Assembly (NCBI GenBank): GCA_035647435.1
Contig: DASRNM010000125.1
Location: 1-11,983 of the forward strand
From: JAAZFZ01 sp035647435
GTDB lineage: Bacteria; Bacillota; Clostridia; Oscillospirales; Acutalibacteraceae
Reading direction: 5' to 3'
Length of the DNA stretch: 11,983 nt
Shown here: positions 1 to 5,854 of the stretch, piece by piece
Position numbering within the stretch: the stretch's first letter is position 1
Layout: every line of letters starts with the position of its first letter
The notes under the pieces: model-generated
What the model saw: the letters and a program-made list of their open reading frames with translations, nothing else
What the model was told of the DNA's origin: nothing
Databases searched by the model: none
Translations under genes and position numbers: made by a program

Positions 1-46
1 TTTCGAGCCAAAACTCATAAAATCTCAAGTTTATTGAAAATATTTG

Positions 47-80
47 CGAGGTATTGGAATTTAACGTTTCCAATACCTCG
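47..80. terminator. 13-bp perfect inverted repeat, possible terminator of an upstream plus-strand gene
   Basis: Positions 47-59 (CGAGGTATTGGAA) are exactly complementary to 68-80, with an 8-base loop at 60-67. The bases after the right arm on the plus strand are TTTG, a poor T tract, so this is either a weak rho-independent terminator or a stable RNA hairpin. One plus-strand frame ends with TGA at 35-37, ten bases before the stem, so the repeat may end a gene lying left of the window. That gene cannot be identified from 11 codons. Confidence 0.5.
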
Positions 81-95
81 TTTGTCTGCAGACTG

Positions 96-124
96 AACAG
101 GGAGCTTTTTGCTCCCTGTTTCTT
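96..124. terminator. Hairpin terminator between an upstream gene and the mocR 3' end
   Basis: AACAGGGAGC (96-105) pairs perfectly with GCTCCCTGTT (111-120) around a TTTTT loop. Read on the plus strand it is followed by TCTT, which gives a T-rich tail (TTTCTT from 119). On the minus strand it lies about 20 bases past the mocR stop codon, but the tail there is TTCAG. It is therefore best as a plus-strand terminator that may also stop the ABC-mocR transcript. Because it directly follows mocR, no further gene is likely to belong to that operon. Confidence 0.6.
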
Positions 125-139
125 ATAAATATTTCAAAC

Positions 140-1501
140 CTATTTGTCGGTTTTTTCGTTTAAGATTTGCACTATCCTTTTTGCTGCCTCATCAATCCTG
201 TCTGATGGAATTGACGAGCAGGAGAGTAGCAAGCAAGGCTTTTCTTTACTGCAAGTCTTTTCGAGGGCACGCAAGGCAATGCCTTTACACATAGCATGGG
301 ATGTCAACTCCTCGCTGCTCAATCGACTGTTGACCTCAACCCTGAACAGAATACCCGAAGTGCCCATTATTGCTCGAATATTGTCTTCGCCATATTCATT
401 AATTTTTTCGCACAGTTGCGTGCATTTAGCGACATAAAGGTTTCTTGCCTTTTTTATTTGACGCGCAAGGTTTCCATCCCTTAAATATCTGCACAGTGCT
501 ATTTGTTCGGTTTTTGAAGCGGTCTGATTAAAAATCAGGCCATTTTTTTGATATAAGGCTAAAAGCTTTGCGGGCAAAACCATAAAGGAAATTCGCAAAG
601 AGGGCAGCAATAACTTTGAAAATGTGCCGATGTAAAGAGTGTTGTCCGAGCTGTCAAGCCCCTGCAAAGAGGGAACAGGTCGGTTAAAATATTGAAATTC
701 GCTGTTGTAATCGTCTTCAATAATAATGAAATTCTTTTTTTGTGCAAGCTTTATAAGCTCGAGTCTTTGTGAAATGGGTAGGATATCTCCCCAAGGGTTT
801 GTGTGCGACGGGTTTGTGTAAACATAGTCAACATCTTTCAAATTGTAGTTTGAAATGTTTAAATAAGAGTAGTCAACAACAGTTATTTTTCTATTAAATG
901 ACGAAAAAACAGCGGAGCCCCGTGAAAAGGGAATCCCCGCAAAAGCAACAGTAGAATGTTTTTCATCTATTGAGCAAAGAGTTTGAAGGAGGTTTTGTAT
1001 GCCTGCACCGACCACTATTTGGTCGGGGGAACAAATAACGCCTCGCCTTGAGCTCACATAGTCCGCAAGCGCCGCGCGCAAATCAGCCTCGCCCTGCGGC
1101 TCGCCGTATGAAAGCAGACGGTTGTTGTCCCTCAATGCACTTTTTATATATCTTTGCCATAGGTTAAAGTCGAACCCCTCTTTGTCGACAGTGGCGGAAA
1201 CAAAGTCAAATTCTATATTTATATTAGGTGTTTTTTTAGTTAAGGCAGGCATTTTTTTTCGTTCATAATTGAAGGGTTTGATATCTGCAACAAAAAAACC
1301 GCTTTGTGGCTTTGATTTAATGTAACCCTCTGCCTCGAGTTGAAGATAGGCGGCCTCAATGGTTGTTTTGCTCACACCTAACTCATTGCACGCTCTGCGA
1401 ATCGAAGGCAGTTTCGTGCCCGTAACAAGGCGCCCCGAAATAATCATTGCCTTGTATCTCTCATAGATTTTGAGATATAGCGGTTGCTTGCTATTAATCA
1501 T
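140..1501 (-). CDS. MocR/PdxR-type transcriptional regulator (GntR wHTH fused to PLP aminotransferase-like domain)
   Basis: This is a cytoplasmic DNA-binding regulator of the MocR subfamily of GntR proteins. Members sense PLP or amino-compound ligands through a fold-type-I aminotransferase domain. Using the ATG at 1501 gives 453 residues, usual for the family. Residues about 5-75 form the winged helix (TKLPSIRR, then SKTTIEAAYLQLEAEGYI), and about 100-450 are aminotransferase-like. The PLP-site features are intact: NPSHTNP near 230, EDDY at 262-265, and GTFSK with the Schiff-base lysine at about 296. An upstream in-frame TTG at 1516 is possible, but the ATG at 1501 has GAGGA about nine bases before it and overlaps the ABC stop codon by 8 bases (ATGATTAA), which suggests translational coupling. 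Family members commonly regulate adjacent genes, so control of the ABC gene and itself is likely but inferred. The effector is unknown; nothing here points to pyridoxal synthesis (PdxR) or GABA use (GabR). Confidence 0.93.
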   Translation of the reverse strand: MINSKQPLYLKIYERYKAMIISGRLVTGTKLPSIRRACNELGVSKTTIEAAYLQLEAEGYIKSKPQSGFFVADIKPFNYERKKMPALTKKTPNINIEFDFVSATVDKEGFDFNLWQRYIKSALRDNNRLLSYGEPQGEADLRAALADYVSSRRGVICSPDQIVVGAGIQNLLQTLCSIDEKHSTVAFAGIPFSRGSAVFSSFNRKITVVDYSYLNISNYNLKDVDYVYTNPSHTNPWGDILPISQRLELIKLAQKKNFIIIEDDYNSEFQYFNRPVPSLQGLDSSDNTLYIGTFSKLLLPSLRISFMVLPAKLLALYQKNGLIFNQTASKTEQIALCRYLRDGNLARQIKKARNLYVAKCTQLCEKINEYGEDNIRAIMGTSGILFRVEVNSRLSSEELTSHAMCKGIALRALEKTCSKEKPCLLLSCSSIPSDRIDEAAKRIVQILNEKTDK

Positions 1502-2180
1502 TTCTATAGTCCTCAACTATTTTGCCGTCATGAAATCTGATAATCCTTTGTGCTTCGCTTGCTATGTCATTGTCGTGTGTGATTAGTATAATCGTTCTGC
1601 CTTCTTTGTGAAGCTCATGAAGAATTCGCATGACATCCTCCCCTGAACGGGAGTCAAGGTTGCCTGTCGGCTCGTCAGCAAGAATTATAGGCGGTTTTGC
1701 CGCAACCGCTCTTGCAATAGCAACTCTTTGCTGTTGGCCACCAGACATTTGAGAGGGCAAATGTGTCATTCTGTTTTCAAGTGCAACCCTTTCAAGCGCG
1801 TTGATAGCGAGTTCGCTTCGTTCTTCTTTTTTAATGCCTCTGTATATTAATGGCAGTTCAACATTGCCCTTAGCCGTGAGGCTTGCAATCAGATTGAAAC
1901 CCTGAAAGACAAAGCCGATTTGCTTGTTTCTAACTTCTGAAAGTTCGTCATCGGTCATAAAAAGAATATCAACCCCATTGAGAAGATATTTGCCTCTTGT
2001 GCATATGTCAAGCAACCCAATCATGTTCATTAGGGTTGACTTGCCCGAGCCCGATTGACCGACAATCGCAACGAATTCACCAGCATCTATTGTTAAAGAA
2101 ATGCCGTCAAGCGCGCGAACTTCGTTTTCGCCAGGATTATATATTTTAGACATATTCTCAATTTGAATTAAATGGGGCAT
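1494..2180 (-). CDS. ABC transporter ATP-binding protein, MacB/LolD (FtsE-like) family
   Basis: This is the cytoplasmic ATPase subunit of an ABC transporter of the MacB/LolD/YtrE class. Such ATPases normally pair with FtsX-like permeases in peptide, antibiotic or lipoprotein export and resistance. With the ATG at 2180 the protein has 228 residues, typical for the family. All nucleotide-binding motifs are present: Walker A GQSGSGKST (41-49), Q-loop VFQ (Gln93), signature MSGGQQQR (145-152), Walker B IILADE (165-170), D-loop NLD (174-176) and switch His202. The start at 2180 fits family N-termini (MPHLIQIENMSKIY) and has GGTGAT just upstream. An ATG at 2192 or GTG at 2189, behind AAAGGA at 2201-2196, is possible. 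A TTG at 2213 is excluded because it lies inside the promoter -10 box. No permease is encoded in the operon or elsewhere in the window. The 3' end overlaps mocR by 8 bases. Confidence 0.93.
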   Translation of the reverse strand: MPHLIQIENMSKIYNPGENEVRALDGISLTIDAGEFVAIVGQSGSGKSTLMNMIGLLDICTRGKYLLNGVDILFMTDDELSEVRNKQIGFVFQGFNLIASLTAKGNVELPLIYRGIKKEERSELAINALERVALENRMTHLPSQMSGGQQQRVAIARAVAAKPPIILADEPTGNLDSRSGEDVMRILHELHKEGRTIILITHDNDIASEAQRIIRFHDGKIVEDYRND

Positions 2181-2212
2181 ATAAATCACCATACTTCCTT
2201 TGCATACTAACA

Positions 2213-2241
2213 ATATTACGCAACATTTTAGTTAAAGTCAA
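2213..2241 (-). promoter_or_regulatory. Sigma-A promoter of the ABC-mocR operon
   Basis: On the minus strand, TTGACT (2241-2236) and TAATAT (2218-2213) are separated by exactly 17 bases, close to the sigma-A consensus. Transcription would start near 2206, leaving a short leader with AAAGGA (2201-2196) as ribosome binding site. The -35 box is bracketed by a 7-bp inverted repeat, AACATTT (2222-2228) and AAATGTT (2248-2254), a possible operator. Confidence 0.75.
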
Positions 2242-2275
2242 GTGCTCAAATGTTAACTTTCTTTGACAATTAAAA

Positions 2276-2303
2276 GAATATAAGAACACACAATGGTTAA
2301 AAT
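2276..2303 (+). promoter_or_regulatory. Possible forespore (sigma-F/G-like) promoter of spoVAC
   Basis: GAATA (2276-2280) followed after 14 bases by GGTTAAAAT (2295-2303) loosely resembles a forespore sigma promoter, where the -35 is near GYATA and the -10 near GGNNANANT. The spacing is a base short and the -35 has one mismatch. No CATNNTA-type sigma-G -10 box is visible between 2214 and 2325. TTGACA at 2263-2268 has no matching TATAAT at the right distance. The call rests mostly on the expectation that spoVA genes are forespore-expressed. Confidence 0.25.
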
Positions 2304-2325
2304 ATTTAAGAACGGAGGGATATAA

Positions 2326-2766
2326 ATGGCAATCACAGACAAGGAATATAATAAAATGACGAAAAGGGCGTCGCCGCCGTCTGCAAAATTTAAAAATTGT
2401 GTAAAGGCTTTTTTTATTGGGGGATTAATTTGTGCTTTCGGTCAAGCTTTGCTTATGATATTTGAATCGCTTGCAATGTCCCAAAAACAAGCTGAAACTC
2501 TTGTGCCGATAACGCTAATTGTTTTAACTGCAATATTAACGGGGCTTGGTGTTTTTGATAAAATAGCCCGACATGCAGGCGCAGGTACCATTGTCCCGAT
2601 AACGGGCTTTGCAAACTCAATTGTGTCCCCTGCAATGGAGTTTCAAAGCGAAGGCAAAATTCTCGGTACAGGTGCGAATATGTTCAAAATCGCAGGCCCT
2701 GTTATAGTTTATGGCACGGTTGCATCAGTAATTTACGGATTTATTTACTATATAACATTAAAATAA
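2326..2766 (+). CDS. spoVAC: Stage V sporulation protein AC (SpoVAC)
   Basis: SpoVAC is an integral inner forespore-membrane protein of the SpoVA channel, which moves Ca-dipicolinic acid into the developing spore and out at germination. In Bacillus it behaves as a mechanosensitive channel. The 146 residues match the usual length of about 150. Hydrophobic segments lie at about 29-48 (FFIGGLICAFGQALLMIFES), 60-78 and 119-143. Family motifs include the GGLICAFGQ region, HAGAGTIVPITGFANSIVSPAMEF (split here as HAGAGTIVPITG at 83-94 and FANSIVSPAMEF at 95-106) and GANMFKIAGPVIVYG (116-130). The start is clear: GGAGGG at 2314-2319 lies six bases before the ATG. It diverges from the ABC operon and is followed 18 bases later by spoVAD, so the two are co-transcribed. 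Confidence 0.95.
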   Translation: MAITDKEYNKMTKRASPPSAKFKNCVKAFFIGGLICAFGQALLMIFESLAMSQKQAETLVPITLIVLTAILTGLGVFDKIARHAGAGTIVPITGFANSIVSPAMEFQSEGKILGTGANMFKIAGPVIVYGTVASVIYGFIYYITLK

Positions 2767-2784
2767 GAAATAGGAGATGAAACA

Positions 2785-3798
2785 ATGCCTGTTCGTCGGG
2801 GGCGATACACTATCGAATTTATGAATCCGCCTATAATTGCAGGCGCCGCAACAGTTGTGGGCAAAAAAGAGGGCGAAGGCCCACTTGGTGGGGAGTTCGA
2901 CAAGATATATGATGACACGTCAGTGGGCGAACGTTCATGGGAAAAGGCGGAAAGCGCAATGCACCGTGATGCTGTTGTCAGAGCACTTGCAGCTGCCGAT
3001 GTTTCTGCCGCTGATGTTGATATTTTTTTTGGCGGTGATTTGCTTAATCAATGTGTAGGAACAGCATTTGGAATTAAAGATATGGATATGCCCTATTGCG
3101 GTCTGTATGGGGCATGTTCGACAATGTCGTTGAGCCTTGCAATGGCCGCTCTTGTTACAGAAAGCGGAATAGTTCAAACGGCGCTTGCCTCTACATCATC
3201 GCACTTCTGCTCGGCTGAAAAGCAGTTCAGAATGCCCCTTGAATACGGGGGGCAAACACCACCGAGCTCTCAGAGAACGGCAACGGCGGCTGGTGCGGCT
3301 GTTGTAAAATCTGTTGGCGAAGGAGTAAAGATTCAGTCAGTCATTTTAGGCAGACTGAAGGATTTAGGTGTAAAGGATTCAAACAACATGGGTGCAGCAA
3401 TGGCACCGGCCGCATGCTCAACAATAATTGATTTTTTGAGAGATACTAATACTGTACCGACCGATTATGATTTGATATTGACAGGCGACCTTGGCGCTGT
3501 CGGCTCGCAGCTACTAATTGAGCTTTTACAAAAGCAGGAGAACACTGATATAAGTTCAGTCCATGCTGATTGTGGGCTAATGCTCTATGACACGGATGAG
3601 CAGGATGTCAATTCGGGTGCATCGGGCTGTGGTTGCAGTGCAAGCATTGTGTGCTCACATATATTGAGGAGACTCAATGCGGGTGAACTGAAAAAAGTCT
3701 TTTTTGTCGGAACGGGGGCAATGCTCTCCGCTATAACTCCGCTTCAGGGTGAATCCATACCGGGAATTGCTCACGGAGTGTTATTGGTTTCGGGGTGA
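2785..3798 (+). CDS. spoVAD: Stage V sporulation protein AD (SpoVAD), dipicolinic acid-binding thiolase-fold protein
   Basis: SpoVAD is the soluble, membrane-associated SpoVA subunit that binds dipicolinic acid and is needed for its uptake into the forespore. It has the fold of thiolases/ketoacyl-ACP synthases but is not thought to act as one. The 337 residues match the family. Diagnostic stretches include FFGGDLLNQC (81-90), CGLYGACSTMSLSLAMAALV (105-124) with the thiolase-position Cys111, TSSHFCSAEKQFRMPLEYGG (137-156), and the C-terminal PGIAHGVLL (326-334). AGGAGATG precedes the ATG at a normal distance. The protein also has a Cys-rich GCGCSASIVC segment (281-290) near its C-terminal end. 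The next ORF starts five bases after the stop, inside an arrangement where the stop codon is part of that ORF's ribosome binding site. Confidence 0.96.
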   Translation: MPVRRGRYTIEFMNPPIIAGAATVVGKKEGEGPLGGEFDKIYDDTSVGERSWEKAESAMHRDAVVRALAAADVSAADVDIFFGGDLLNQCVGTAFGIKDMDMPYCGLYGACSTMSLSLAMAALVTESGIVQTALASTSSHFCSAEKQFRMPLEYGGQTPPSSQRTATAAGAAVVKSVGEGVKIQSVILGRLKDLGVKDSNNMGAAMAPAACSTIIDFLRDTNTVPTDYDLILTGDLGAVGSQLLIELLQKQENTDISSVHADCGLMLYDTDEQDVNSGASGCGCSASIVCSHILRRLNAGELKKVFFVGTGAMLSAITPLQGESIPGIAHGVLLVSG

Positions 3799-3803
3799 TT
3801 ATT

Positions 3804-3947
3804 ATGAATGAAGCGATGGATTCTTTAAAAGTTCTAAATTGTGCATGCAGGGCGGTAAAGTGCCTTGAGTGTTTAAAGAAATGTGTAGTAGTTCTTGCTG
3901 CAATATTTATATCATTTAACATTTTCAAGGCTTTCAAAAAAAGGTAA
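3804..3947 (+). CDS. 47-residue Cys-rich single-hydrophobic-segment microprotein in the spoVAE position
   Basis: I do not recognise this protein. It reads M-N-E-A-M-D-S-L-K-V at the start and ends in KAFKKR. The N-terminal half has five cysteines at 13, 15, 20, 23 and 27 (C-x-C-x4-C-x2-C-x3-C). Residues 28-41 (VVVLAAIFISFNIF) are hydrophobic and could form one short membrane segment, followed by a basic tail. Translation is credible: GGGGTGA at 3792-3798, which contains the spoVAD stop, lies five bases before the ATG, and the ORF ends just before the operon terminator. In most clostridial spoVA operons this place is held by spoVAE, a multi-pass protein of roughly 115-120 residues; this ORF shows no resemblance to it. 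It could be a forespore membrane microprotein, a metal- or thiol-active accessory, or a fortuitous ORF. Confidence 0.6.
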   Translation: MNEAMDSLKVLNCACRAVKCLECLKKCVVVLAAIFISFNIFKAFKKR

Positions 3948-3954
3948 TGAATAT

Positions 3955-3982
3955 AACGGGGAGTGCAAACTCCTCGTTTTTT
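3955..3982 (+). terminator. Rho-independent terminator of the spoVA operon
   Basis: AACGGGGAGT (3955-3964) pairs with ACTCCTCGTT (3969-3978) through ten base pairs including one G-U, around a GCAA tetraloop, and continues into TTTT (T run 3977-3982). It begins eight bases after the stop codon of the 47-codon ORF and so includes that ORF in the spoVA transcript. Confidence 0.88.
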
Positions 3983-4043
3983 AATGCTGTTTTATGTTTT
4001 ACAGCATATTGTCTATACATTTAGAGTAAAAAGTCAGTTTTTG

Positions 4044-4072
4044 TTGACTGTTATTGAAAGAAAATATATAAT
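4044..4072 (+). promoter_or_regulatory. Strong sigma-A promoter of the sugar-kinase operon
   Basis: TTGACT (4044-4049) and a perfect TATAAT (4067-4072) are spaced by 17 bases. The start of transcription would be near 4079, leaving a leader of about 22 bases with AAAGGA at 4089-4094. A small inverted repeat, AGTCA (4032-4036) with TGACT (4045-4049), overlaps the -35 box, and another, ATGCTGT with ACAGCAT, lies at about 3984-4007. Either could be a regulatory site, though both are short. Otherwise 3983-4100 holds nothing recognisable. Confidence 0.8.
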
Positions 4073-4100
4073 TGATTTATATTACGGTAAAGGATAAAAT

Positions 4101-4721
4101 ATGAAAAGCTATAATACATTTATTTTTGACGCCATACCTTTATGGGATGAGGTCCCTGTAGCAAAGCTTTCAAGTTTTCATTGGGAGAGTGAAAACCCAT
4201 ATAGGCCCGATTCTTATGCAAAGTTGTGTGCGGTAAAAAATGTGGGTTTTGTTGCAAGACTGTGGTCTTATGAGTCTTCACCCAGGGCAGTGCTTATAAA
4301 TAGGGACGAGCCTATATATCAAGACAGTTGTCTTGAGCTTTTTCTCAAACCTGTGGTGAATTCAAGCGAATACATAAACATCGAGTGCAATTCAAACGGT
4401 GTCTTTTTATCTCAATTTGGCGACAAGCGAAACGATAGGCTGTTTATTAAAGATGTAACCGACATCTCACCGAGCGTGAAGCCATGGGTGCCTGAAAACG
4501 GCAGTCAAGACGCCTGGGGAGTCGAAATAATAGTACCAAATGAGCTAGTTAGCATACTTTATAAAGTGAAATACAAATTGTTCCCTTGCGAAATTAAAGG
4601 TAATTTTTATAAATGCGGTGATTTGACAGAAACTCCTCATTATTCCGCATTTTTTCCTGTTGACACAATAGAGTTAGGTTTTCATAACCCCGAAAGATTC
4701 GGGAGCATTAAATTGAAATAG
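4101..4721 (+). CDS. Carbohydrate-binding family 9-like (CBM9/DOMON-type) protein
   Basis: This is a 206-residue protein resembling the CBM9-like beta-sandwich proteins of Clostridia. Supporting stretches are WESENPYRPDSYAKL (28-42), DSCLELFLKP (75-84), YINIECNSNGVFL (91-103), DAWGVEIIVP (137-146), and the C-terminal KGNFYKCGD, PHYSAFFPVD and FHNPERFGSIKLK (166-206), the most family-like part. It has no signal peptide or membrane segment, so it should act in the cytoplasm. The family's precise ligand is generally unknown; members are annotated as sugar-binding by similarity to CBM9. AAAGGA is spaced six bases from the ATG. The gene is first in an operon: its stop is three bases before the proposed GTG of the kinase, so an intracellular sugar-linked role is a reasonable inference. 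Family call is fairly sure, function is not. Confidence 0.78.
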   Translation: MKSYNTFIFDAIPLWDEVPVAKLSSFHWESENPYRPDSYAKLCAVKNVGFVARLWSYESSPRAVLINRDEPIYQDSCLELFLKPVVNSSEYINIECNSNGVFLSQFGDKRNDRLFIKDVTDISPSVKPWVPENGSQDAWGVEIIVPNELVSILYKVKYKLFPCEIKGNFYKCGDLTETPHYSAFFPVDTIELGFHNPERFGSIKLK

Positions 4722-4724
4722 TGG

Positions 4725-5852
4725 GTGAAAAGGTTGCATTGTTTTGAAAATAAGGTTAAAGAAATGATAGACGCTTTTGGGCTTGAGGGTGAATACATAG
4801 GCTGTTATACTTGCACCAACGGTCATATAAATGATACATATGTAATTGAAATGGAGAACAGGTTCGGCAAAATAAAGAGTTATTTAATTCAACAAATAAA
4901 CACTTTTGTTTTCAAAAATCCAGATGAGCTTATGGAGAATATTGTTGGTGTAACCGAGCATATTCAAAAACAAGTTGAAAAAAACGGCGGAGACCCCGAA
5001 AGGGAGGCTCTCAAGGTGTTTTTCACAACTGATTCAAAGCCGTATTTTACGGACAAAGATGGCAATTGCTGGCGTTGCTATAATTTTGTGACGAATTCAT
5101 ATACTTGCCAATCAATCGACAATCCTGATGTTTTCTACAATGCTGCAAAAGCGTTTGGCCGTTTTCAAAGGTTTCTTTCCGACTATCCTATCGAAAAGTT
5201 GCACGAAACAATTCCGAACTTTCATAATACTCTTTCTCGTTTCAAGGACTTAGAACAAGCTGTCAACACAGACATCAAAGGCAGGGTAAAAAGCGTTGAA
5301 AAAGAAATTGAGTTTGCTTTTGCACGGAAAAAAGAAACAGACAAGCTTCTCAAGCTTGCTAGCAAAGGTAGTTTGCCATTGAGGGTTACACACAACGACA
5401 CAAAGCTAAACAACATTCTGTTTGATAAAGACACGCATGAGGGCATTTGCGTTGTTGACCTTGACACTGTTATGCCTGGGTTGTCATTATATGATTTTGG
5501 TGACAGTATCCGTTTTGGTGCCAATACAGCCAAGGAGGACGAGAGAGACATTAACCGTGTTTCTCTTGATGTTGAGCTTTATGAGCAATACACAAGAGGT
5601 TATCTTGGCTCTGCAGGCGACAGTTTAACACAAAGCGAGGTTGATAACCTTGCGTTTTCTTGCAAGTTGATGACCTATGAATGTGGAATAAGATTTTTGA
5701 CCGATTACATAAATGGTGACACGTATTTTAAAATTAATTGCGATGACCATAACCTTGTGCGCACAAGAACACAATTTGCACTAGTGGCGGATATTGAGAA
5801 AAAAATGGACCATATGAACGAAGTTACGCAAAACATTTACGGGAGGCTATAA
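4725..5852 (+). CDS. Phosphotransferase (APH-fold) sugar kinase, N-acetylhexosamine 1-kinase (NahK)-like
   Basis: This is a cytoplasmic small-molecule kinase of the APH/choline-kinase fold, closest in motif pattern to NahK of Bifidobacterium, which makes GlcNAc-1-P and GalNAc-1-P from free amino sugars and ATP. The 375 residues are close to NahK (about 360). Visible motifs are NGHIND (32-37) in the nucleotide-binding loop, the catalytic Brenner motif HNDTKLNN (223-230; H223, D225, N230), and the metal-binding VVDLDTVMPG (243-252; D245, D247) followed by LYDFGDSIRFGAN (255-267). The GTG start at 4725 has no clear ribosome binding site. An internal ATG at 4764, with AAGG eight bases upstream, would give 362 residues and keep all motifs. 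The substrate could also be another hexose or hexosamine. No phosphorylase or epimerase of the lacto-N-biose pathway is in the window. The ribosome binding site of the next gene lies inside its last codons. Confidence 0.85.
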   Translation: MKRLHCFENKVKEMIDAFGLEGEYIGCYTCTNGHINDTYVIEMENRFGKIKSYLIQQINTFVFKNPDELMENIVGVTEHIQKQVEKNGGDPEREALKVFFTTDSKPYFTDKDGNCWRCYNFVTNSYTCQSIDNPDVFYNAAKAFGRFQRFLSDYPIEKLHETIPNFHNTLSRFKDLEQAVNTDIKGRVKSVEKEIEFAFARKKETDKLLKLASKGSLPLRVTHNDTKLNNILFDKDTHEGICVVDLDTVMPGLSLYDFGDSIRFGANTAKEDERDINRVSLDVELYEQYTRGYLGSAGDSLTQSEVDNLAFSCKLMTYECGIRFLTDYINGDTYFKINCDDHNLVRTRTQFALVADIEKKMDHMNEVTQNIYGRL

Positions 5853-5854
5853 TT

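Noticed and set aside
144..484. Plus-strand frames of 97 and 62 codons
   Set aside because: They are antisense to the aminotransferase domain of the MocR gene, which is strongly supported by motif content.
2263..2268. TTGACA as -35 of a vegetative spoVAC promoter
   Set aside because: No acceptable -10 box exists 16-18 bases downstream; the nearest TATAAG is only about ten bases away.
3955..4036. Remnant of spoVAE after spoVAD
   Set aside because: No frame after 3798 carries multi-pass hydrophobic sequence or the SpoVAE family motifs; the operon terminator begins at 3955.
5222..5551. 109-codon minus-strand frame
   Set aside because: It is antisense to the kinase gene over its catalytic motifs and shows no domain or start signal.
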